DNA of 63,495 bases from assembly GCF_000737195.2 (NCBI RefSeq), contig NZ_JALM01000100.1, positions 1 through 63,495 of the forward strand, in the 5' to 3' direction. This DNA is from Sciscionella sediminilitoris (lineage in GTDB: Bacteria > Actinomycetota > Actinomycetes > Mycobacteriales > Pseudonocardiaceae). The notes below the pieces were generated by a model that saw nothing but the letters and a program-made list of their open reading frames with translations, had not been told where the DNA came from and ran no database searches. The translations under genes and the position numbers were made by a program. Shown here in pieces: positions 54,076 through 61,932 of the stretch (its first letter is position 1; every line of letters begins with the position of its first letter).

Positions 54076-55256
54076 GTGAAGAGCCCCTTGACCCAGGCGA
54101 CGAGGGAGTCCCAGGCGTCGCCGACGTAGTTCAGGTAGACCTTGCCGACATCCGAGAGCAGCAAGGCGGCGAGCAGTACTGCGAGGGCGGCGACGATCAG
54201 CAGCACGATCGCGCCGGTGGAGACCCTACTGCGGTGCAGCGTGGCCACGGCCTTCGCGTCCACGACCTTGCTGCCGAGCTTGAGCTTGGTCAGGAAGGTC
54301 GACGGGTTGGAGCCCGAGCGGCCCCGGTCGAGGAACTCCCGCAGGGTCGCCTGGAATCCCGCGGTGACCACGAGGCTCGCGTTCCCGGCCTCGGCCAGCA
54401 GCAGCGCGAGGTCCTCCGGGTTCCCCGAGGCGGGGAAGGTGACCGCGCCGATGCCGAGATCCTGGATCCGTTCGAGCCCGGGCGCGTAGCCGTCGGCCTG
54501 TGCGGGCACGACGACCTCGGCCCCGCTCTTGAGGGTTTCGGTGCCGATCCCCTGCGGGTCGCCCACGATCACGCTCGGCCGGTACCCGGCGTGGAACAGC
54601 GTGTCCGCCCCGGTGTCAACGCCGACGAGGATCGGCTGGTGCTCCTTGATATAGCGCTTGAGTGCTTTCAGGTCCTCGGGCGCGTCCCGGCCGTCACCGA
54701 CCACGAGCACCTCACGATCCCGCATACCGGTGTGCAGCTCGGGTACCCCGACTCCGTCGAGGATGAGCGTGCGCTCCTTGCGGAGGAATTCGATCGTGTT
54801 CGCGGAAAAGGCCTCGAGCTGGGCTGACATTCCGGCCTTCGCCTCGATCATCTGGTCCGCGACCGACTCCGAGGTCTGCTCCACCCCGCTCGCGAGCTCG
54901 CGTTCCCCCTGGTAGACGACGCCCTCGTGCAGGCGCAGCTTCATGCCGTCCTTGACCGCGTGCAGCACCTCGCCGCCCACATTGTCGATGAGCGGTATTC
55001 CCGCGGCGACCAGAACCTCCGGACCGAGGTTCGGGAACCGGCCCGAGGTCGATGGAGAGGCGTTGACCACACCTGCCACCTCGGCGTTGACCAGTGCGTC
55101 CGCGGTACGCCGATCCAGGTCGAGCTGATCGAGAACCACGATGTCGCCCGCGCTGACGCGCCGCAGCAGGTCACCGGTACGCCGGTCGACCCGCGCCACG
55201 CCCGTGATACCGGGCAGTGTCTGGTTCGGACGCGTGAGCATGGACGAGATCTTCAT
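54072..55256 (-). CDS. steA: SteA-like cell-division/cell-wall regulator
   Basis: About 394 residues. A thiamin-pyrophosphokinase-like catalytic fold is indicated by REVLVVGDGRDAPEDLKALK, VGVDTGADTLFHAGYRPSVI and VGDPQG. A single transmembrane helix (STGAIVLLIVAALAVLLAAL) and a short extracytoplasmic tail are near the C-terminus. SteA proteins pair with SteB and influence RipA-type peptidoglycan hydrolases. The start at 55256 was chosen because MKISSMLTR begins the conserved part. No ribosome binding site is evident. It follows recN after a 195-base gap and is coupled to mctB. Confidence 0.88.
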   Translation of the reverse strand: MKISSMLTRPNQTLPGITGVARVDRRTGDLLRRVSAGDIVVLDQLDLDRRTADALVNAEVAGVVNASPSTSGRFPNLGPEVLVAAGIPLIDNVGGEVLHAVKDGMKLRLHEGVVYQGERELASGVEQTSESVADQMIEAKAGMSAQLEAFSANTIEFLRKERTLILDGVGVPELHTGMRDREVLVVGDGRDAPEDLKALKRYIKEHQPILVGVDTGADTLFHAGYRPSVIVGDPQGIGTETLKSGAEVVVPAQADGYAPGLERIQDLGIGAVTFPASGNPEDLALLLAEAGNASLVVTAGFQATLREFLDRGRSGSNPSTFLTKLKLGSKVVDAKAVATLHRSRVSTGAIVLLIVAALAVLLAALLLSDVGKVYLNYVGDAWDSLVAWVKGLFT

Positions 55257-55333
55257 GTGGCTGATGGTGACAAATGTGCTCGTGATAATGACGTTGCCAC
55301 GCCGAACGCATGTCGATGAATACTTCACGTCAC

Positions 55334-55351
55334 GAGCCGCATCATCGGCTC
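55334..55351. terminator. small hairpin in the recN-steA gap
   Basis: GAGCCG and CGGCTC form a perfect 6-bp stem around a hexaloop. It lies about 80 bases upstream of the steA start and 100 bases after the recN stop. It may attenuate or end the recN transcript; the stem is short and has no T tract on the minus strand. Confidence 0.35.
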
Positions 55352-55451
55352 AATTAGTTCCCCTCGGCGCTGAATTCTCCCCAGTTCAGGCGTTCCTCCC
55401 CGGCCGCCCTGTGACCGCACCGCGCAATATTCGGTTGTCGATCGGCGTGGA

Positions 55452-57371
55452 TCACATCGGCATCTTCTCCTTCGCATTTTTCGGCTGAGACTTCTGGCGA
55501 GGCTTACCTTTGCCGTTCGAGTTCTTTCCGTCCGAAGCGGACTTACCACCGGACTGCGCTCCGACACAGGTGGTCGCCGGGCGCTTGCGTGCTCGCTGCG
55601 CCCGGTTGCCGCCGGTTTCCTCCGTGCCGCTCTTGGCCGCGCGCGCCAGCTCGAGCAGTTCCTCCGCGTGCGCGCGACCGGTATCGGTGGAGTCCATCCC
55701 GGCGAGCATCCGGGACAGTTCGACAACCCGCTGCTCATCGGCGAGCTGACGAATACCGCTGCGCGTCACTCCACCGTTCGAGTTCTTGTCCACGACCAGG
55801 TGTTTGTCGGCGAACGCCGCCACCTGCGGGAGATGGGTGACCACGATGACCTGATGGGTGGCCGCGAGTTTGGCGAGCCGCCTGCCGACCTCGACCGCAG
55901 CCTTTCCACCCACACCGGCGTCCACCTCGTCGAAGACCAGTGTGGGAACCGGGTTCGCGTGCGCGAGCACCACCTCGAGGGCGAGCATCACCCGGGAGAG
56001 CTCACCACCGGAGGCCCCCTTGCCGATCGGCAGCGGATCCGAGCCGGGATGCGGGCGCAACCGGATGTCCACATCGTCGATGCCGTCCGGACCGGCGCTG
56101 ACGGTCCGCTTGCCGACCCGCAGCGCGTGCTCGGCGCCACTGGCCACCTCGTGCGCGGTCACCGCGACATGCAGTTCGGCATCCGGCATCGCCAGCGCGG
56201 CCAGTTCGGTGGTCGCCTCCTTCGCGAGACCGTTCGCCGCGGTCGCCCGCGCCGTGCTCAGTTCCGTCGCGGCCTCGGCGAGTTCGGCGGCCAGGGCATC
56301 CCGCCGTGCGACCAGTTCGGCGATCGCCTCATCGGAGGTGTCGGCACCGGCCAGCCGCTCCCGGGCGCCCTCGGCCCACTCCAGCACGCCGTCGATGTCC
56401 GCGGCGTACTTCTTGGTGAGTGCCTTGAGTTCGGCCTGCCGGGCCAGGATCTGCTGCAGTCGTTCCGGGTCCGCCTCGAGCCCGTCCTGGTAGCCGCCGA
56501 GCTCCCCGGTCACATCGGCGAGCAGGGCCGCCGCCTCGTCCAGGCGCGGGGCCAGCTGGCGCAGCGCCTCGTCCTCGGACGAGGTCAGCACCTTGCGCGC
56601 GAGGTCCACGAGGCCGAGCGCGCCCGGCGCGTCGGGGTCTCCGTCCTGGGCCCCGGTGAGCGCCTCGTGTGCCCGCATGGAGGCTTCCCTGAGCTGCTCG
56701 ACGTCCGCGAGCCTGCGCGCCATCGCGACCAGTTCGGCGTCCTCACCCGGCTGCGGATCGACCGCGCCGATCTCATCCAGGCCGTGCCGCAGCAGGTCCG
56801 CCTCCCGCGCCAGCTCGCGTGCGCGCTCGGTTCGTTCGGTGAGCTCGGCACACACGGCGAGCCATTCCGCGCGCAACGTCCGGTATCGCTCGAGCGGCGC
56901 GGCCACCGGGGATCCCGCGAACCGGTCGAGCATGGTCCGCTGCTGCGTCGACCGCAGCAGCCGGAGCTGATCGTTCTGGCCGTGCACGGCGATGAGTGAA
57001 TCGGTGAGTTCGGAGAGCACCCCGACCGGCGCCGATCGCCCGCCGAGATGGGCACGGGAGCGTCCGTCCGCGGCCACCGTGCGCAGCGCGATGAGCGAGC
57101 CGTCGTCATCGGCGTCCGCCCCCGCGTCGGTTGCCACGTCGAGGGCCGCGGAGCCTGGAGGAACTCCGAACCGGCCCTCGACGACGGCCTTGGGCGCACC
57201 CGTTCGCACCTTCGCCGCGTCGGCGCGCCCACCGGAGAGCAGGTGCAGCCCGCTGACCACCATGGTCTTGCCCGCACCGGTTTCCCCGGTGACCACGGTG
57301 AATCCCGGGTGCGGCTCGATCGCGGCCTCGTCGATCACGCCGAGACCGGAAATCAGCATCTCCGTCAACAC
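55452..57371 (-). CDS. recN: DNA repair ATPase RecN
   Basis: About 639 residues of the SMC-like RecN family that acts at double-strand breaks. Walker A is VVTGETGAGKTMVVSGLHLL; the long coiled-coil arms occupy the centre; signature and Walker B lie at GASGGELSRVMLALEVVLAH and PTLVFDEVDAGVGG. A Lys/Ser/Gly-rich basic tail of about 50 residues follows the ATPase. The GTG at 57371 is chosen because VLTEMLISGLGVIDEA aligns with the usual RecN N-terminus; ATG 57383 and GTG 57419 are alternatives. A TATGTT -10 seven bases upstream, inside a LexA box, supports leaderless, SOS-controlled expression. Confidence 0.93.
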   Translation of the reverse strand: MLTEMLISGLGVIDEAAIEPHPGFTVVTGETGAGKTMVVSGLHLLSGGRADAAKVRTGAPKAVVEGRFGVPPGSAALDVATDAGADADDDGSLIALRTVAADGRSRAHLGGRSAPVGVLSELTDSLIAVHGQNDQLRLLRSTQQRTMLDRFAGSPVAAPLERYRTLRAEWLAVCAELTERTERARELAREADLLRHGLDEIGAVDPQPGEDAELVAMARRLADVEQLREASMRAHEALTGAQDGDPDAPGALGLVDLARKVLTSSEDEALRQLAPRLDEAAALLADVTGELGGYQDGLEADPERLQQILARQAELKALTKKYAADIDGVLEWAEGARERLAGADTSDEAIAELVARRDALAAELAEAATELSTARATAANGLAKEATTELAALAMPDAELHVAVTAHEVASGAEHALRVGKRTVSAGPDGIDDVDIRLRPHPGSDPLPIGKGASGGELSRVMLALEVVLAHANPVPTLVFDEVDAGVGGKAAVEVGRRLAKLAATHQVIVVTHLPQVAAFADKHLVVDKNSNGGVTRSGIRQLADEQRVVELSRMLAGMDSTDTGRAHAEELLELARAAKSGTEETGGNRAQRARKRPATTCVGAQSGGKSASDGKNSNGKGKPRQKSQPKNAKEKMPM

Positions 57372-57375
57372 GGGC

Positions 57376-57391
57376 TCGAACATACCTTCGA
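57376..57391 (-). promoter_or_regulatory. LexA (SOS) box overlapping the recN -10
   Basis: TCGAACATACCTTCGA (plus-strand orientation) matches the actinobacterial SOS consensus TCGAAC-N4-GTTCGA with one mismatch. On the minus strand it contains TATGTT (57384-57379), spaced seven bases from the recN GTG. LexA bound here would block RNA polymerase directly. Confidence 0.8.
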
Positions 57392-57428
57392 TCACGGGGG
57401 TGTTGGCAAGCCCCTTCACCCTGGCGAG

Positions 57429-57444
57429 TCGAAAATATGTTCGA
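57429..57444 (-). promoter_or_regulatory. second LexA (SOS) box upstream of recN
   Basis: TCGAACATATTTTCGA (minus-strand orientation) also matches TCGAAC-N4-GTTCGA with one mismatch. It lies 53 bases (about five helical turns) upstream of the first box, between the stop of the secreted peptidase gene (57453) and recN. Paired boxes suggest cooperative LexA binding. Confidence 0.75.
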
Positions 57445-57452
57445 TAAACTCC

Positions 57453-58988
57453 TCAGGAGAACGGGCGATAGTCAGGAGGGCAGGTGGTGCCGCTGGGTGG
57501 TGGTTTCAGACCGGTGAAATAGGCGGCCATCGCGTTCGAGGCACAGGCACTGTGCACGTTGAGCGAGGTGTGTCCGGCACCGTCGACGACGAGGACACGT
57601 GCGCGGTCGAGTTCCCCGGCCGTGGATTCGGCGTTCGGCAAGGGGGTCGCGGGATCGTAGCGGTTGTTGATGATCAGCACCGGCGCGGCGAGGTGCGCGT
57701 TCCACGGGCCCTGGTAGCGGTCTTCGTCTTTTCCCGGCCAGCCGACGCACTGGGCCATGTCGTACACGGCCGAGGCGCCGAAGGCCGGATCGTGCGTTCC
57801 CGCGCGACGAGCCAGTTCCGGATAACGTGACTTCCGCTGGGGGATGTCGCTGTCGACGCACTGCACGGCGAGGAATCCGGCCGAGTGGCTCGGTACGTAC
57901 GGATCACGCACCGATGCCGTGCGCTGTTCGCCGGTTTCTCCCGGACGGACGGATCGGTAGGTGCGCTCCAATGTCTTGGCGAGGTAGGTCCACATCGGGG
58001 CGCCCGTCTCGAGATCGCTGAAGACCCGTTCGAACAGTCCCGCGCTCCGCCCGTCCCGGCCGAGGGCCGTGACCAGTTCGGTCCATTTGCGCTTCGGGTC
58101 ACCGCCCGCGGCGAACGGGCAGGCCCCGGCCGCCTTGGCGCAGGCCGTGAGGAACTGGTCGAGTTGGGCCCGCTGGGCGTCGGCCACACCGGCGCGCACA
58201 TCGACCGGTTGGTCACGGGTGCCCGGCCTGCCGGTGGAGTTCGCGACGAGGTCGAGTGTCCCGTCGAAGGTCATCGCACGCACATGGGAGGGAAACATGT
58301 TCGCGTAGACCGCACCGAGGTAGGTGCCGTACGAGTAGCCGAGGTAACTGATCCGCTCGGCCCGGGCCGCTTGACGGATCAGGTCCATATCGCGCGCGGT
58401 GTTCGCGCTGGAGGCGTGATCGAGCAGCGGATCCTGGGCGCAGGCGCGTCCGGTCGATGTCGCCGTCGCCCAGAACCGTGCGGAACCTGGCGGCCCCTGG
58501 GGAGCCTGCGCGCCCGGTGCACAGTGCGGGGTGTTGGGCCCGGTCCCCCGCGGATCGAAGGCGAGCAGGTCGAAGTGCCTGCGCAGCTGCTCCGGATACT
58601 TCGGTCCCTGCTTGCGCAGCATGCCGACGCCGGGAGTGCCCGGTCCGCCGTAGTTGACGAACAGCGGTCCGGTGACGTGTGCGCGGTCCTCGGCGGGCCG
58701 CATGATGAGCGGCAGGGTGATCCGCTTGCCGTGTGGTGCGCGGTAATCCAACGGCACCGCTGCCTCGGTACACCGGAATCCGCCACCGCACGGGCGCCAG
58801 TCGAGCGCGGGCGGCGTCGCGCCATTGGTACCCGCCGGTACCCCGGCGCCGGGTGGTTTCGCCGGTGCCCGTTCCGATCCCCGGTCCTGCCCCGCGGAGC
58901 ACGCGGTCAGCGCGAGGACACCGGCGAGGGCACAGCAGAGCAGGGCGGGAAGGCGTCTCGCGGGGCGCTTCCGCTTCCTTTTCCTCAT
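57453..58988 (-). CDS. secreted alpha/beta-hydrolase lipoprotein, tripeptidyl-aminopeptidase-like
   Basis: About 511 residues. A strongly basic start (MRKRKRKRPARR) and hydrophobic segment end in the lipobox LTAC, so it is anchored outside the membrane. The hydrolase domain has FVNYGGPGTPG (oxyanion loop), LLAFDPRGTG, the nucleophile serine in ISYLGYSYGTYLG, the aspartate in NNRYDPATPL and the histidine in DGAGHTSL. It resembles S33-type tripeptidyl aminopeptidases of actinomycetes. The ATG at 58988 overlaps the nadK stop (ATGA). It is not part of the equivalent mycobacterial cluster, so it is an insertion between nadK and recN. Confidence 0.9.
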   Translation of the reverse strand: MRKRKRKRPARRLPALLCCALAGVLALTACSAGQDRGSERAPAKPPGAGVPAGTNGATPPALDWRPCGGGFRCTEAAVPLDYRAPHGKRITLPLIMRPAEDRAHVTGPLFVNYGGPGTPGVGMLRKQGPKYPEQLRRHFDLLAFDPRGTGPNTPHCAPGAQAPQGPPGSARFWATATSTGRACAQDPLLDHASSANTARDMDLIRQAARAERISYLGYSYGTYLGAVYANMFPSHVRAMTFDGTLDLVANSTGRPGTRDQPVDVRAGVADAQRAQLDQFLTACAKAAGACPFAAGGDPKRKWTELVTALGRDGRSAGLFERVFSDLETGAPMWTYLAKTLERTYRSVRPGETGEQRTASVRDPYVPSHSAGFLAVQCVDSDIPQRKSRYPELARRAGTHDPAFGASAVYDMAQCVGWPGKDEDRYQGPWNAHLAAPVLIINNRYDPATPLPNAESTAGELDRARVLVVDGAGHTSLNVHSACASNAMAAYFTGLKPPPSGTTCPPDYRPFS

Positions 58989-59881
58989 TCGGCGCCCGCC
59001 CCGCGCCAGCCCTGCACGGGGAGCCCGAACTTCCGGACGAGCCGATCGGTGAAGGGGCCTTCGCGGAGCCGGACGAGCCGCACCGGTGCGGATCCCTCCA
59101 CGATGTCGACGCGCGCACCGGCGGGCAGTTCGACGCTGCGCCGGCCGTCGCAGCACAGCACCGCATCGTGCCCGCCCGGATCGACCTCGATCGAGACCAC
59201 CGAGGACGGCGAGACGACCAGCGGCCGCGCGAACATGGCGTGGGCGTTGCTCGGCACCACGAGCATGGCGGCCACATCGGGCCAGATCACCGGCCCGCCC
59301 GCGGAGAAGGCATAGGCCGTGGATCCGGTCGGCGTCGCGCACAGCACCCCGTCGCAGCCGAAGGCCGAGACCGGGCGCGAGTCGACCTCGATCCGCACAT
59401 CGAGAATGCGTTCCCGGCTGCTCTTCTCCACCGATGCCTCGTTGAGCGCCCAGCCGCGCGCGAACACCTCACCGCGCAGCGAGGCACGCACATCCACGGT
59501 GGCGCGTTCGTCGACCTGGTAGCGGCGCTCGAGCACGAGCCGGACCGCCTCCTCGAGGGCGTCCGAATCGGCCTCGGCGAGGAATCCGACCCGGCCGAGG
59601 TTCACCCCGAGCACGGGAACCCCCGCCGGGCGAGCCAGTTCCGCAGCTCGCAGCATGGTGCCATCCCCGCCGAGCGCGAACACGAGATCGACGTTCTCCG
59701 CGGCCGCCGCACCGTCCTCGATGATCGGGTGCCGCCAGTTCGGCCCGAGATCCGCGGCCTGATCGGGCAACGTACGCAGGCGAACGCCACCGCGGTCGAA
59801 CCAGTCGGCGACCCTGGCCGCGGTGCGGCGGTTCGACGCGCGACCGGTATGGGCGACGAACAGCACCTCGCGTTCAGTCAC
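58985..59881 (-). CDS. nadK: NAD kinase
   Basis: About 298 residues (ppnK). The GGDGTMLRAAELA motif, LGVNLGRVGFLAE, the NE pair in GWALNEASVEK and CATPTGSTAYAFSAGGPVI are intact. It phosphorylates NAD to NADP. It lies 32 bases after tlyA, as in mycobacteria (Rv1694-Rv1695 order). The stop is shared with the start of the lipoprotein gene (ATGA). Confidence 0.96.
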   Translation of the reverse strand: MTEREVLFVAHTGRASNRRTAARVADWFDRGGVRLRTLPDQAADLGPNWRHPIIEDGAAAAENVDLVFALGGDGTMLRAAELARPAGVPVLGVNLGRVGFLAEADSDALEEAVRLVLERRYQVDERATVDVRASLRGEVFARGWALNEASVEKSSRERILDVRIEVDSRPVSAFGCDGVLCATPTGSTAYAFSAGGPVIWPDVAAMLVVPSNAHAMFARPLVVSPSSVVSIEVDPGGHDAVLCCDGRRSVELPAGARVDIVEGSAPVRLVRLREGPFTDRLVRKFGLPVQGWRGAGAE

Positions 59882-59913
59882 CGCTCCTCCTCGTCATCCC
59901 AGCCGAGCGGAAT

Positions 59914-60747
59914 CTATCGTGCCGGTCCGGCAGCGACGGCATCGTCCACCATGCGCGCCACGGCCTCGGGATCGGGGGCCGGTCCACGTCGAAACCATAC
60001 GAAGTATTCGACATTGCCGGACGGGCCGGGCAGTGGGCTGGCCACGACGCCGCGCGGGGCGAGACCGAGTGTGACGGCCTCCCCGATCACCGTGCGCACC
60101 GCTTCGGCGTGCAGCGCCGGGTCCCGGACCACCCCGCCGGCCCCCACGCGCTGCTTGCCGACCTCGAACTGCGGTTTGACCATCGGAACCAGATCGGCCT
60201 CCGCCGCGAGACAGGACGCGAGGGCGGGAAGCACGAGACCGAGCGAGATGAACGAAAGGTCGGCCACGATCAGGTCGACCTCGCCCCCGATCTGTTCGGT
60301 GGTCAGCGCCCGCACATTGGTCCGTTCGAGCACCTCGACCCGCTCGTCCGTGCGCAGCCGCCAGATCAGGAGTCCGCGCCCCACGTCCGCGGCCACCACC
60401 GTGCGCGCGCCCCTGCGCAGCAACACATCGGTGAACCCGCCGGTCGATGCCCCCGCGTCGAGGCAGCGGCGACCGTCCACGGTGAGCCCGAGCGGTTCGA
60501 ACGCTTCCAGGGCACCGAGCAGTTTGTGGGCGCCCCGGGAGGCCCAGTCCTCGTCCGAACTGTCCTCGGCCACGACGAGCGAGATGTCCGGGCTCACCCC
60601 GGTGGCCGGCTTGTGCGCGAGCACGCCGCGGACCGAGACCCGGCCGGCCTCGATCAGTTCGGCCGCGTGCGCCCGTGACCTGGCGAGCCCGCGGCGAACG
60701 AGTTCCGCGTCGAGCCGTGCCGGTTTCGCCCCAGCGCGTTTCGCCAC
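59914..60747 (-). CDS. tlyA: TlyA rRNA 2'-O-methyltransferase
   Basis: About 277 residues. An N-terminal S4 RNA-binding domain (RLDAELVRRGLARSRAHAAE) is followed by a Rossmann methyltransferase domain. This has the SAM motif CLDAGASTGGFTDVLLRRGA, VVAADVGRG and the conserved LIVADLSFISLGLVLPAL and MVKPQFEVGK, providing the K-D-K-E type active site. TlyA methylates 16S rRNA C1409 and 23S rRNA C1920 and determines capreomycin susceptibility in mycobacteria. The start is GTG at 60747, six bases after the small upstream gene. Confidence 0.95.
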   Translation of the reverse strand: MAKRAGAKPARLDAELVRRGLARSRAHAAELIEAGRVSVRGVLAHKPATGVSPDISLVVAEDSSDEDWASRGAHKLLGALEAFEPLGLTVDGRRCLDAGASTGGFTDVLLRRGARTVVAADVGRGLLIWRLRTDERVEVLERTNVRALTTEQIGGEVDLIVADLSFISLGLVLPALASCLAAEADLVPMVKPQFEVGKQRVGAGGVVRDPALHAEAVRTVIGEAVTLGLAPRGVVASPLPGPSGNVEYFVWFRRGPAPDPEAVARMVDDAVAAGPAR

Positions 60748-60753
60748 GTGTCC

Positions 60754-60918
60754 TCAGACCTCGTCGATCGAGCCGAGCGCGTCGGTCAGGGCCGTGTGCA
60801 CGGCTTCGAACCTGACAACGTGGTCGGCGACGGGGACTTCCCCGAGCCCCTCGGTGTCGGCGACGGCTGCGTTGAGCACCTCGACCGGACCCTCGGATTC
60901 CTGCTGGTTCTCGTCCAC
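60754..60918 (-). CDS. 54-residue conserved acidic protein
   Basis: A short gene of 54 codons encoding an acidic helical peptide. It starts (GTG)DENQQESEGPVEVLNAAV and ends VVRFEAVHTALTDALGSIDE-V. Its position between the HAD phosphatase gene and tlyA is the same as that of a similar short hypothetical gene in mycobacteria (Rv1693), which supports it as real. The TAGCGT -10 (60930-60925) overlaps the stop of the HAD gene and lies six bases from the GTG, indicating leaderless expression that could also carry tlyA and nadK. Function unknown. Confidence 0.75.
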   Translation of the reverse strand: MDENQQESEGPVEVLNAAVADTEGLGEVPVADHVVRFEAVHTALTDALGSIDEV

Positions 60919-60927
60919 CGTTCCACG

Positions 60928-61932
60928 CTAGCCGATCGCGTCGCGCTCGCCGAGCCCGAGTGCGCGCAGTGCCGCGTCCGCCGGGCCGCCGTGCGCCTCG
61001 AGCGCCTTCGGTGCGCTCGGCATTCGCCACGCGATGGCGCACAGGGTCCGCAGCAGCCCGATCGGGTCACCGTCCCCTGACACGGTGAGGCCGTCGCCGG
61101 ACTCGCGCACCGTCCAGTCCGGGTCCTCGGCGACGGCGAGACGGTCCGGTTCACCGAACACCCCGGCGAGGTCGGCCGCGATGTAGGTCGGCCGCCGGGC
61201 CGCCGGGGCACCGAGCAGTTCGGTGGCGCCGCTGACCCCGCTGAGCACGAGCATGGAATCGGCGCCGACGGTCACCGCGCCCGCGATATCGGTGTCCAGC
61301 CGGTCCCCGACGACCAGTGGCGTGCGGGCACCAGCTGCCTCGATCGCCGCACGCATCAGCGGGGCCTCGGGCTTGCCCGCCACGACCGGTTCCGCACCGG
61401 TCGCCGCGCGCAGCGCCGCGACGAGCGAGCCGTTACCGGGAAGCAGGCCGCGTTCGGTCGGCAGGGTCGGGTCGGTGTTCGCGGCGACCCAGCGCGCGCC
61501 GGCGTTGATGGCAATACAGGCCTCGGCGAGGTCGGACCAGCCGATGTCCTTGCTCAGTCCCTGTACGACGGCGGCGACGGGCCCGGTGTTGTCCCGGACC
61601 GGGCGCAGGCCGAGCGCGGCGATCTCCTCGGCGAGCGCCGGGCTACCCACGACGAGGACCGCGGAACCCGGTCCGACCTGGTCCGCGACCACCGCAGCGG
61701 CCGCCTGCGCGCTGGTGTCGACCTCCCCGGCGGTCGCCGCGATGCCTAGCTCGCGCAGGCCCGTGGCCACCGTTTCCGGGGCCCGGGAAGCGTTGTTCGT
61801 CACGAACCGCACCGAAACGCCGTGTTCGGCTGCCGCGCGCACGGCCTCCTGCGCGCCGTCCACCGCTTCGGTTCCGCGGTAGACCGTGCCGTCCAGGTCG
61901 AGCAACAGTGCGTCGTACCGGTCGAGGATCAC
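60928..61932 (-). CDS. HAD-superfamily IIA phosphatase
   Basis: About 334 residues. HAD motif I is LLLDLDGTVYRG near the N-terminus, motif II FVTNNASR, motif III KPEAPLMRAAIEAAG and motif IV VVGDRLDTDIAGAV, with a C2-type cap (NagD/4-nitrophenylphosphatase-like). It would dephosphorylate a small phosphoester; the substrate is uncertain. About 85 residues after the HAD core form an extra helical C-terminal part, as in the mycobacterial homologue Rv1692. The GTG at 61932 overlaps the stop of the TPR-protein gene (GTGA). Confidence 0.92.
   Translation of the reverse strand: MILDRYDALLLDLDGTVYRGTEAVDGAQEAVRAAAEHGVSVRFVTNNASRAPETVATGLRELGIAATAGEVDTSAQAAAAVVADQVGPGSAVLVVGSPALAEEIAALGLRPVRDNTGPVAAVVQGLSKDIGWSDLAEACIAINAGARWVAANTDPTLPTERGLLPGNGSLVAALRAATGAEPVVAGKPEAPLMRAAIEAAGARTPLVVGDRLDTDIAGAVTVGADSMLVLSGVSGATELLGAPAARRPTYIAADLAGVFGEPDRLAVAEDPDWTVRESGDGLTVSGDGDPIGLLRTLCAIAWRMPSAPKALEAHGGPADAALRALGLGERDAIG

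Noticed and set aside
55334-55351. ANTAR-target hairpin upstream of steA
   Set aside because: The hexaloop lacks the required pattern of A at position 1 and G at position 4, and no second hairpin lies beside it.
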